Source: Betaproteobacteria bacterium (lineage in GTDB: Bacteria; Pseudomonadota; Gammaproteobacteria; Burkholderiales; Rhodocyclaceae). Taken from it: 44,474 bases of DNA. Both the position numbers and the translations under genes were made by a program. Below are positions 1 through 9,739 of this stretch, piece by piece; position 1 is the first letter of the stretch, and each line of letters opens with the position of its first letter. The stretch covers positions 1-44,474 of the forward strand of contig JADJBM010000023.1 in NCBI GenBank assembly GCA_016703785.1. Direction: 5' to 3'. The notes under the pieces are model-generated. The model had not been told where the DNA came from. It worked only from the letters and a program-made list of their open reading frames with translations, and did not search any database.

Positions 1-2
1 CC

Positions 3-83
3 CTCTATCGCGCCAAGCACGAAGGACGCAATCGCGTCGTCATGGCCGACAGCGACACCATCAAGATTGTTAATTCAGCCTGA
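3..83 (+). CDS. GGDEF-domain protein, C-terminal end only
   Basis: This is the last 26 codons of a gene that begins left of the window. The residues LYRAKHEGRNRVV are the typical end of a GGDEF (diguanylate cyclase) domain, and a short tail follows before TGA. The same segment recurs almost unchanged at the end of the next gene (FYRAKHEGRNRVV), so two related cyclase genes lie in tandem, probably as an old duplication. Nothing can be said about its sensory part. Confidence 0.8.
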   Translation, partial: LYRAKHEGRNRVVMADSDTIKIVNSA

Positions 84-182
84 CTAGCTGTTTCTATTTT
101 GTTTTCTAAATTCCATAATTACCTAAAGGTTTTTCCATTCAGACCGTAATCCCAGTTGAGCATACTGAGCAAGGAACCTCCC

Positions 183-1180
183 GTGACGCTGCAGGTTCAA
201 GATGAAGACCGTCTGAGTTACACGGTTCGCCTGATGGAGCACCTGGTCGTGCCGACCTTCGTCATCGACCCCGCTTGCCGCGTCATCATCTGGAACCGGG
301 CCTGCGAACGGCTCACCGGCGTGAAGGCCAGCGAGGTCATCGGCACTAAAGAGCAATGGCGCGCCTTCTACACGGCGCCGCGCCCCTGCCTCGCCGACCT
401 GATCGCGCTGGGCCGGACCGAAGAAATCACACGCTCTACGACGAACATGATCACGCCGGCAAGGACGCCGTGTTCTCCGACTGCTTCCGCGTCAGAAGCT
501 GGATCGAAATGCCCCGGCTCGGTGCCCGCATCTACCTGACCGCCGACGCCGGCCCCATCTACGACGAGTCCGGCAAGCTGGTGGCGGTGGTGGAAACCCT
601 GCGCGACATGACCGTGCAGAAACAGGCGCAGGATGAACTGCACCGCCTGGCCACGCGCGACGGCCTGACCAGCGTCGCCAACCGCCGCAGCTTCGACCAG
701 ACCCTGAACACCGAATGGCGCCGCGCCACGCGGGAATCGCGCACGCTGTCCCTGCTCATGATCGACGTGGATTTCTTCAAGCCCTACAACGACACCTATG
801 GACATCAGGGCGGCGACGAATGCCTGCGGCAGGTGGCTGCGGCCATGTCGGGCGTGGTGATGCGCTCGAGCGATGCCGTCGCCCGCTACGGCGGCGAGGA
901 ATTCGCCATCCTGCTGCCGGCCACGGATCCGCCGGGCGCCCTGATCGTCGCCGAGCGCATCCGTGCCGCCGTCGAGGCACTGGCCCTGCCGCACGCGCAG
1001 TCGGACATCGCCGGGCATGTCACCGTCAGCATCGGCGTGGCCTCGGTAACGGTTTCCTCCGGCGTGCCGGCGCAGCTCGTCGGCGCCGCCGATGCGGCCT
1101 TCTACCGCGCCAAGCACGAAGGCCGCAACCGCGTCGTCGCGGCTGAGGCTGCTTCCGATTCGGCCGTTCAGGCCGCCTGA
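183..1180 (+). CDS. PAS-GGDEF diguanylate cyclase (one frameshift)
   Basis: Cytoplasmic signalling enzyme expected to make cyclic di-GMP from two GTP. An N-terminal PAS domain (about residues 20-130, with IDPACRVIIWNRACERLTG) is followed by a GGDEF domain (about 155-325). The catalytic motif is intact (RYGGEEF), and an RxxD inhibitory site (RSSD) sits just upstream, so product inhibition is likely. I prefer the GTG start at 183 because AAGGA lies 7 bases upstream; a TTG at 156 is also in frame. The reading frame is broken near 426-435, inside the PAS domain. Sequence on both sides fits the family, so this is probably a one-base error. No membrane segment is visible. The 3' end overlaps the convergent MFS gene by 13 bp. 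Confidence 0.85.
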
Positions 1181-2395
1181 GACGACCGGCTGCCCCGGCC
1201 GACGCCCAGCGCGGTGAGGATAGCTGCGCCCTGCAGGAGCGCCACGCCGGCCAGCACGGCGCCAAAGCGACCCGCGTCCATGAGCGGGCCGAACACCAGC
1301 GGCGACACCGCCAAGCCAAGATCCAGCCCGGAATAGACGAAGCCATACACCCGGCCGAAGGCCTGCTGGCCAAAGCGCGCCGTCGCCGCATGGCGCACCA
1401 GCAGGTCGCGCGAAGGCCCTGCAATCCCGCCGAAGAAACCCATGATGCCCATCGCCGGCGAGACACTCCAGGCAGGCAGGGCGCCGCTGGCGATCAGCAC
1501 GGCGACCAGTGCCGCGGCGCGCCAGTGCGCCGGCGATCAGGCGGTCATGCGTCGCGCCGCGGCTGACCAGCACGCCGCCCGCGGCGATGCCCGCCGCACC
1601 GCCGAGCAGGAAGATGGACAGCGTCGCCGCAGCCGCGGCCACCGGCAGGCCGTACATGTTCTGCATCACCGGCGTGGCGTAGTTCTGCAGCGCACCGAAG
1701 GCCGTCGTCACCAGCAGGAAGAACAGGAAGCACATCCACACCGCGCCGGCGCCGAGAAAACCGAACGTGCTCGCCGTCCTGCCGGAGCTGACTTTGGCGC
1801 CAAGGTCGGCCAATTCACTGTCGTCGCGCCGCACCCACACCACCGTCCAGGCCAGCGCCCCGAGCGCCGCCGCGCCCAGCGCCGCTGTGCGCCAGCCCGC
1901 CGCCGCGGCGATGCCGGCGAGGAAGACCGGCGCGATGGCCCAGCCGATGTTGCCCGACAGGCCATGCACCGCAAAGGCGTGGCCCAGCCGCGCATTGCTC
2001 ACCTTGCGGTTGAGCACCGTGAAGTCGGCCGGATGGAAGACGCTGTTGCCCAGGCCCGCCAATCCGCCGACGGCGAGCAACATGGCATAGCCGTTCGCCA
2101 CGCTGAGCAGCAGCGCGGCGAGGACGAAGCAGGCGATGCCGGCCAGCAGCACGCGGCGCGGCCCGATGCGGTCGACGACGAACCCCGCCAGCGCCTGCCC
2201 CACGCCGGAAATCACGAAGAAGAACGTCATCATCAGGCCGGCCTGCGTGAAGCTCAGGCCGAACTCCGGCATCAGCCAGGGAAACAGCGGCGGCAGCAGC
2301 AGATGAAAGAAATGTGAGGTGCCGTGGGCGAAGCCGATCAGGCTGATGACGCGGATGTCGCTGCGGATGGGGGAGGTGGCGGCGGTGCCGTTCAT
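1168..2395 (-). CDS. MFS transporter, fosmidomycin-resistance-like (one frameshift)
   Basis: Inner-membrane major facilitator protein of about 409 residues with some 12 hydrophobic segments. The opening (IGFAHGTSHFFHLLLPPLFP) and the loop-2 motif (DRIGPRR) resemble the Fsr/fosmidomycin-resistance type of drug exporters. The substrate cannot be told from sequence. The frame shifts near 1500-1530, where the sequence becomes low-complexity GC; the second part continues in another frame as GIMGFFGGIAGPSRDLLVRH and ends at 1168. I take this as a single indel. The central loop contains the short dispersed motif described in the findings, read as KVSSGRTA. Confidence 0.8.
1772..1795 (+). repeat. dispersed bipartite motif, copy 1
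   Basis: CGCCGTC, 8 bases, then GCTGACTTT. It lies inside the MFS gene, which reads it on the minus strand as K-V-S-x-x-x-T-A. Seven copies with the same 8-base spacing occur in the first 28 kb of the window. Confidence 0.45.
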
Positions 2396-2441
2396 GTCGG
2401 GGTAAGTAATGTCGTTGTTATGTTCCCATTATCGCCGCTGG

Positions 2442-2471
2442 CGAAAAAAAACGGCGGGAATGCCCGCCGTT
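2442..2471 (-). terminator. rho-independent terminator of clpB
   Basis: On the minus strand a 9-bp GC-rich stem (AACGGCGGG and CCCGCCGTT, positions 2450-2471) with a 4-base loop is followed by a run of eight T (plus-strand A run ending at 2451). It starts 20 bases after the clpB stop codon and is a textbook intrinsic terminator for clpB. Confidence 0.9.
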
Positions 2472-2490
2472 CGCAATAACCTTATGCCAG

Positions 2491-5070
<2,580 letters not shown>

Positions 5071-5102
5071 GATTTTCTTTCAAAATAAGCCGTCTAGCGG
5101 GT

Positions 5103-5146
5103 AAATGGGGCTGGCAGTGGGGGTTTTCAAGCGGGGGTTTTCAAGC
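5103..5146 (-). promoter_or_regulatory. sigma-32 (heat-shock) promoter of clpB
   Basis: Reading the minus strand, CTTGAA (5131-5126) is followed after 15 bases by CCCCATTT (5110-5103). This matches the sigma-32 consensus (CTTGAAA, 11-16 bases, CCCCATNT) almost perfectly, about 30 bases ahead of the clpB start. A second CTTGAA (5145-5140) lies upstream because the 14-bp unit containing it is tandemly repeated exactly (5119-5132 and 5133-5146). Heat-shock control of clpB is well established in proteobacteria. Confidence 0.9.
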
Positions 5147-5203
5147 CATTCCAATCGGCGCATCATACCCAAGTGGTTTATGACAATTCCCAAGGAGAGC
5201 GCA

Positions 5204-5749
5204 ATGAGCACCACAGAAACAAGGGCTGGCACTAGCAAGGAACAGATCGCCGAGATGCACCAGAAAAGCATCGACGCCGCCATGAAGCTGACGCAGATGT
5301 CGCTGGAGAACTCCAAGCGCATCATGGAACTTCAGGTGGAAACTGCACGGACCCTCTTCGAGGGCAGCGTGAAAAACGCGCGGGCACTGACCGAGGCGAA
5401 GGACCCGCAGAATGCCCTGGCCCTGCGCACCCAATTCGCCCAGGAAACTTCCACCAAGATGATGGAGGCCATGCGCCAGATGGCGGAGATCACGGCCGAG
5501 GCACAGGCCGAGTTCAACCGCATGCTCGGGCAGCAGATGGCCGGCACCAGCCAGGAAATGATGGAGAACTTCAAGAAGATGATGTCGGTGAGCGGCCTGC
5601 CCGGCAACAGCGGGGATGCCTTCGCCAACATGCAGAAGGCTTTTGGCACCGCCAAGGACGCCTTCGAGCAGATCGCCAAGGCCTCCACCGCCGCCTTCGG
5701 CAACATGGGCGGGATGGGCGGCAAGGGCAAGAGCGTAAAAGTGGAGTAA
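5204..5749 (+). CDS. phasin family protein (polyhydroxyalkanoate granule)
   Basis: Small helical protein of 181 residues rich in A, M, E, K and Q, without signal peptide or membrane segment. The pattern (MHQKSIDAAMKLTQMSLENS near the start, a long amphipathic central region, a Gly/Met-rich tail GNMGGMGGKG) is that of phasins that coat polyhydroxyalkanoate granules and control their size. The start at 5204 is fixed by AAGGAG six bases upstream. It is transcribed divergently from clpB across a short shared region. It implies that the organism stores PHA, which fits the PHB-depolymerase-like esterase at 17-18 kb. Confidence in the family is high; the exact role on granules is inferred. Confidence 0.88.
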   Translation: MSTTETRAGTSKEQIAEMHQKSIDAAMKLTQMSLENSKRIMELQVETARTLFEGSVKNARALTEAKDPQNALALRTQFAQETSTKMMEAMRQMAEITAEAQAEFNRMLGQQMAGTSQEMMENFKKMMSVSGLPGNSGDAFANMQKAFGTAKDAFEQIAKASTAAFGNMGGMGGKGKSVKVE

Positions 5750-5843
5750 GAACCTCTGCCCACCTCCCGGGCACGCACAGGAAGAGTACTTCCTCAGGGC
5801 AGCTTCTCGCCCTCTCCAGGCGCTGATGCCCTGCGGTTGAAGG

Positions 5844-6239
5844 CGCTTCCACTTCTCCGCCGCCGCGGTCGTCCGACTCGCGCGCATCCACCCAGCGCCC
5901 GCCCTCGGGCGACTCTTCTTTCTTCCAGAACGGCGCGCGCGTCTTCAGGTAGTCCATGATGAATTCGCAGGCGGCGAAGGCATCGCCGCGATGCGCGCTC
6001 GCCACGATCACCAGCACGATGTTGTCGCCCGGCTTGAGCGCCCCGACGCGATGGATCACCGTGGCGTCCATCACGTCCCAGCGGCCGCGTGCCTGCTCGA
6101 CGATCTCCGCGAGCGACTTCTCCGTCATGCCGGGATAGTGCTCCAGCGTCATCTTCATCACGCCGGCGCCATCATTCGAATCGCGCACCAGGCCGACGAA
6201 GCTCGCCTGCGCGCCGATGTCCGTGCGCCCGCGCGCCAT
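5844..6239 (-). CDS. moaE: molybdopterin synthase large subunit MoaE (ends uncertain)
   Basis: Catalytic subunit of molybdopterin synthase, which adds two sulfurs from MoaD thiocarboxylate to cyclic pyranopterin monophosphate. Diagnostic segments are present: ASFVGLVRD, TLEHYPGMTE, HRVGALKPGD, AHRGDAFAACEFIMDYLKT and the catalytic-lysine region APFWKKEE. Both ends look damaged. Upstream, the same frame carries MoaE-like sequence (VSVAEDFDVGAE) back to about 6290 but meets a stop without a start codon. Downstream, family-like sequence (AAAEKWKR) continues in another frame after about 5868, and neither frame stops before the convergent phasin gene. I therefore give an approximate end. It is the last gene of the mobB-moeA-moaD-moaE run. 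Confidence 0.85.
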
Positions 6240-6319
6240 CGCGGCACACTCGGCGCCGACGTCGAAATCCTCGGCGACGGAGACTTCGCCGCCCTACCCT
6301 TTCCTGGACGCAGCGTTGG

Positions 6320-6580
6320 TCACCTCACCCTGCCCGTCACCGGCGGAAAGAAGGCGACCTCGTCGCCCGCCTTCACCGGCGTGTCCATCGCCGCCATGTT
6401 CTGGTTGACCGCAATGCGCAGGTTCTTCGTCGTCGCCAGCGCCTCCCAAGCGCCGCCGCGCGCAGCCAGATAGGCATGCAACTGGCCGACGCTGCCCACG
6501 CCTGCCGGCAAGGCAAACTGCTCGGCGGATTGGCCGACCGCTTCGCGCAGGCCGGCGAAATAGAGGACTTTCACATTCAT
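6320..6580 (-). CDS. moaD: molybdopterin synthase sulfur carrier MoaD (altered C-terminus)
   Basis: Ubiquitin-like sulfur carrier of 86 residues that donates sulfur to molybdopterin through a C-terminal Gly-Gly thiocarboxylate. The beta-grasp pattern is clear (VKVLYFAGLREAVG, ALPAGVGSVGQL, AVNQNMAAMDTPVKAGDEVAFFPPVTG). The essential Gly-Gly end is missing: the frame reads PPVTGRVR. Removing one base near 6332 would give PPVTGG and a stop, so a one-base error is the simplest explanation. The start at 6580 follows the moeA stop by 4 bases. Confidence 0.85.
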   Translation of the reverse strand: MNVKVLYFAGLREAVGQSAEQFALPAGVGSVGQLHAYLAARGGAWEALATTKNLRIAVNQNMAAMDTPVKAGDEVAFFPPVTGRVR

Positions 6581-6584
6581 GATT

Positions 6585-7861
6585 TCAGTATAGCAATTCG
6601 GAAAACGGCAGGAAGCGCACCAGATCGCCGCCATGCACCGCCTGCCCCGCCGGCGTGTCCACCAGTCCGTCGGCCCAGGCGCAGGAAGTCAGCACGCCCG
6701 AGCTCTGGTTCGGGAACAGGTCGAGGCCGCCCGCGGCGTTGATGCGCACGCGCAGGAATTCGCGCCGCCGGTCCGGCTTCGGCCAGTCGAAGTCGGCGCG
6801 CATGGCCAGGCCGCGCGGCGCGGTTTCACGCACCCCTTGCATGGCGAGAATAAAAGGCCGTACCAGCATGACGAAGGTAACGAAGGTCGACACCGGGTTT
6901 CCGGGCAAACCGATGAAGGGCCCCATGGGCTAGGCCGGCGGGCCCCCCCCCCCCGTCCCCGGGGGGGGGGGGGGGGGGGGGGGGGGGGCGGCGCCGTGTC
7001 GCGGGGACTGACTTTTCCGAAAGCCAGGGGCTTGCCCGGCTTGATGGCGATCTTCCACAGGTCGAGCGCGCCCTCCGCCTGCACCGCCGCCTTGACGTGA
7101 TCCTCCTCGCCGACCGAGACGCCACCACTGGTGATGACGACGTCGCTCGCCGCCGCGTCGCGCAGTGCCGCACGCGTCGCTGCCAGATCGTCCGGCACGA
7201 TGCCCAGGTCGCGAACTTCGCAGCCGAGCGCACCGAGCAGTCCGCGCAGCGAGTAGCGGTTGGAATTGTAGATGCCGCCGGGCTTGAGCGCCTCGCCCGG
7301 CAGGGACAGTTCGTCGCCGGTGAAGAACACCGCCACGCGCAGGCGACGGAACACCGGCAGCGTCGCCAGCCCGACGGAGGCGGCCAGGCCGATGTCCTGC
7401 GGCGCGAGGCGTGTCCCGGCGGCAAGGATCTCGGCGCCTGAGCATATGTCCTCGCCAGCGCGGCGGATGTTTTCGCCGTGGCGCGGCACATGGTTGATCG
7501 CCACCGCGCCGTCGGCGTGTTCGCACAGCTCCTGCATCACCACCGCGTCGGCGCCCTGCGGCACCGGCGCGCCGGTGAAGATGCGCGCCGCCGTGCCCGG
7601 CACGAGCGGCGTGCCGACGCTGCCGGCGGGAATCCGCTGCGACACCGGCAGCTTCGTGCCGGCGGCGGGCAAGTCCGCCACGCGCACGGCGTAGCCATCC
7701 ATGGCCGAGTTGTCCAGCGGCGGCACCGTGATGCCGCTCGCCTGCGCGCGCGCCAGCGTGCGGCCGACGGCGGACACGGTATCCACCTCCTCGACCTCTG
7801 CAACCGGCCTGGCGGCGGCGAGGAGTTGCGCGAGGGCTTCGTCGAAGGAGAGGAAGCTCAT
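6585..7861 (-). CDS. moeA: molybdopterin molybdenumtransferase MoeA (disrupted by C/G tract)
   Basis: Cytoplasmic enzyme inserting molybdate into adenylylated molybdopterin. Family segments occur in order: AVGRTLA, PPLDNSAMDGYAV, IFTGAPVPQGADAVVMQE, HVPRHGENIRRAGED, FFTGDEL, the MPT-binding TSGGVSVGEEDHVK, KIAIKPGKPLAFG and, after a break, PFIGLPGNPVS. The break is at 6943-6988, where a run of 12 C and a run of 28 G replace about ten expected residues and shift the frame. The rest of the C-terminal domain continues to TGA at 6585. The start at 7861 overlaps the mobB stop (ATGA). It is otherwise a full-length gene, and the tract is most likely an assembly artefact. Confidence 0.9.
6943..6988. 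other. C12 / G28 homopolymer block
   Basis: Twelve C, then GT, four C and 28 G occupy 6943-6988 in the middle of moeA. On paper this could fold as a long C:G hairpin. No natural protein segment of MoeA corresponds to it. It looks like a gap-filling or base-calling artefact. Confidence 0.9.
6992..7015 (+). repeat. dispersed bipartite motif, copy 3
   Basis: CGCCGTG, 8 bases, ACTGACTTT (one mismatch to the other copies), directly beside the homopolymer block in moeA. Coding-strand reading is KVSPRDTA, nearly the same as in clpB (KVSPQDTA). Confidence 0.45.
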
Positions 7862-8355
7862 TTCAGTCCGAGAAAATCCATGATGAATGTTGCGATGGCA
7901 TCCGGATCGTTGATGTCCAGCACCGGCAGCGTCGTCTCGAATGGCGCATCGCTGGCGATGGCGACGATATTGGGATGCTCGAGGTGGATCGGCGGCTTGC
8001 CATGGGAGGGACGATACACCTCCAGCTTGGGAATCAGGTCGTTCGTCTTGTAGCCTTCCACCAGCGTCAGGTCGCAGGGCGAGAGCATGTTGATCTGCTC
8101 CTCCAGCGTCGGTTCCGCCGCGCCGCGCAGTTCGTGCATCAGCACCCAGCGCTGGTCCGAGGTCAGCAGCACTTCCGAACAGCCTGCCTCGCGGTGGCGC
8201 CACGAGTCCTTGCCCGGCCGGTCGATGTCGAAGCCGTGGTGGGCATGCTTGATGAGCGAGACCTTCAGGCCCTCCATGACGAAGCGCGGGATGAGTTGCT
8301 CGATCAGCGTCGTCTTGCCGCTGCCGCTGTAGCCTGCAAAACCGAATACTTTCAT
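7858..8355 (-). CDS. mobB: molybdopterin-guanine dinucleotide biosynthesis protein MobB
   Basis: GTP-binding P-loop protein (165 residues) that assists formation of the guanine-dinucleotide form of the molybdenum cofactor, the form used by DMSO-reductase family enzymes such as PadB. It begins MKVFGFAGYSGSGKTTL with Walker A at residues 8-15 and has the family segments SLIKHAHHGFDIDRPGKDSWRH (residues about 37-58) and TLVEGYK. I chose the start at 8355, which has GGAGA upstream, over an ATG four codons earlier. The stop overlaps the moeA start (ATGA). A 32-codon ORF beginning with the same MKVFGF ends on its start codon; see the separate entry. Confidence 0.92.
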   Translation of the reverse strand: MKVFGFAGYSGSGKTTLIEQLIPRFVMEGLKVSLIKHAHHGFDIDRPGKDSWRHREAGCSEVLLTSDQRWVLMHELRGAAEPTLEEQINMLSPCDLTLVEGYKTNDLIPKLEVYRPSHGKPPIHLEHPNIVAIASDAPFETTLPVLDINDPDAIATFIMDFLGLK

Positions 8356-8450
8356 TTCCGTCTCCATTCGGTTTCAGTGAAGGCTAACCTCGCCCAGGCG
8401 AGGTTAAGCAAGCGCAGCGAGCGGCCGGAACTAAAGCCGAATACCTTCAT
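8352..8450 (-). other. 32-codon mini-ORF duplicating the mobB start
   Basis: Between the ATP-grasp-like gene and mobB lies an ORF that starts at 8450 after AAGGAG, overlaps the stop of the upstream gene (ATGA), and ends with a TGA overlapping the mobB ATG. Its first six codons read MKVFGF, exactly as in MobB, and then diverge. The middle holds a perfect 10-bp inverted repeat (8385-8406, TAACCTCGCC / GGCGAGGTTA). It looks like a short element inserted at the mobB start that duplicated about 18 bp of target. Whether the peptide is made is unknown. Confidence 0.6.
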
Positions 8451-9739
8451 GAAACTCCTTCGATGTGCGGCACCGTCAGCACCGGCGCGAAACCGCCGCC
8501 AGCCGTGCGGAAATTCGTCGTCTGCCCCTGGTACAGCCGCGCGATCACCAGTTGCACGCGGCCCCGGTAAACAAAGTTGCGCAGGTCGAGCTTGAGGCCG
8601 ATGCGCTCTCCCGCCACGCCCACTACGCGTTCCGATGGCGGCACCAGCGCCTGGGACACATAACCGCCGCCCAGGATCTCCTCGAAGGCGCGCTTGGTCA
8701 GCTTGTCGCCGCGATAGGCGGCCTTGCTGCCGTAACCGGCCGCCGGCTTGAAGAACAGCTGCTTGCGGCGCGCCCAGAGCGCATCGGCCTCCTCGCGCCG
8801 CACGCGTTCAGTGCGCGGGATGCCGGTCAGCAGCACCTCGCGCGTGGCGGCGTCGACGCCGAGTTCCGTCAGCACCACCGCATCGGTGAGCAGGCTCAGG
8901 TTGCGCTTGTCGGCGTAGACGGCATGCGCGCGCGGATGCGGCGTCACGACAACCGCGCCGGCCAGATATGCCTCGCGCAGCGCGGCATTCTCCGGCGCAT
9001 CCAGTCCGAAATCCGTCAGGCGATTGTAGACCAGGTCGATGCGGTCATCGCCATGCCGCAAGGCGCCCTCCGCGAAGCGCAGTTCTCCCGGATCGCAGAT
9101 GACTGCCGCAATGCCGTGCCGCTCGAACAGCTTCTGGAACAGCAGGAATTCCGGGTAGAGGAACTGCTCCGACGGCCGCTCGTCGACGATGGCGATGCGC
9201 TGCAGGGGTACGTCGCCCCGTTCGGTGCGCCATTCCTCGAGGAACATGTCGACATATTCCTGCTCGACCGTGGCGGCAGGATGCACGCCGGGCAGCACGG
9301 CGGAAACCTCTTCGCAGCAGGCCTTCTGTGCCTGCGCCAGCGCGGCATTCAGCAGGCCGCCGCCGGCGTTGGTGTTGATCTCGATGAGCTGCGGCCCGGC
9401 GGGGCTCAAGTGGAAATCGTAGCCGTGAAAAACGCCACTGGCCTTCGGCACGAATCGTGCTGCAGAGGGCGCCCAGGCCAGCACGCGTTCCTGCCAGGCC
9501 GGCAGCGCGACCACGCGCTCGATGGCGGCGATGATGTCCGCCATGCGCTGCAGGCAGGCGGCGCCGACGAACACCGCTGAGTCGGCAAACAGGTTCGGGC
9601 GGCCGGCGTCGATCAGGGCCGCCAGGTCAGCGCCGGATTCGCCGCCGGCCAGCGCGCGGACCAGCGCCACGCGATCGAGCGAGATGCACTGGCAATTGCG
9701 GTTGAGCTGCTCGGCAAGAACGCTGCACTCTCTGCTCAT
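8447..9739 (-). CDS. circularly permuted ATP-grasp-like protein of unknown function
   Basis: Intact 430-residue soluble protein without signal peptide. It contains LIEINTNAGGG (about 120), FFKPAAGYGSKAAYRGDKL (about 330-348) and near the end DLRNFVYRGRVQLVIARLYQ, then TNFRTAGGG. These resemble the metal/ATP-binding strands of circularly permuted ATP-grasp proteins (glutathionylspermidine-synthase-like fold), suggesting an ATP-dependent carboxylate-amine ligase. The substrate is unknown. Its start overlaps the dinG stop by 4 bp and its stop overlaps the mini-ORF before mobB, so it is co-translated with DNA-repair and Mo-cofactor genes. I do not recognise a named family member. Confidence 0.6.
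   Translation of the reverse strand: MSRECSVLAEQLNRNCQCISLDRVALVRALAGGESGADLAALIDAGRPNLFADSAVFVGAACLQRMADIIAAIERVVALPAWQERVLAWAPSAARFVPKASGVFHGYDFHLSPAGPQLIEINTNAGGGLLNAALAQAQKACCEEVSAVLPGVHPAATVEQEYVDMFLEEWRTERGDVPLQRIAIVDERPSEQFLYPEFLLFQKLFERHGIAAVICDPGELRFAEGALRHGDDRIDLVYNRLTDFGLDAPENAALREAYLAGAVVVTPHPRAHAVYADKRNLSLLTDAVVLTELGVDAATREVLLTGIPRTERVRREEADALWARRKQLFFKPAAGYGSKAAYRGDKLTKRAFEEILGGGYVSQALVPPSERVVGVAGERIGLKLDLRNFVYRGRVQLVIARLYQGQTTNFRTAGGGFAPVLTVPHIEGVS

Noticed and set aside
5571..5868. C-terminal extension of MoaE antisense through the phasin gene
   Set aside because: MoaE proteins end soon after WVDARESDD. The extension overlaps a well-supported phasin gene and has no family similarity.
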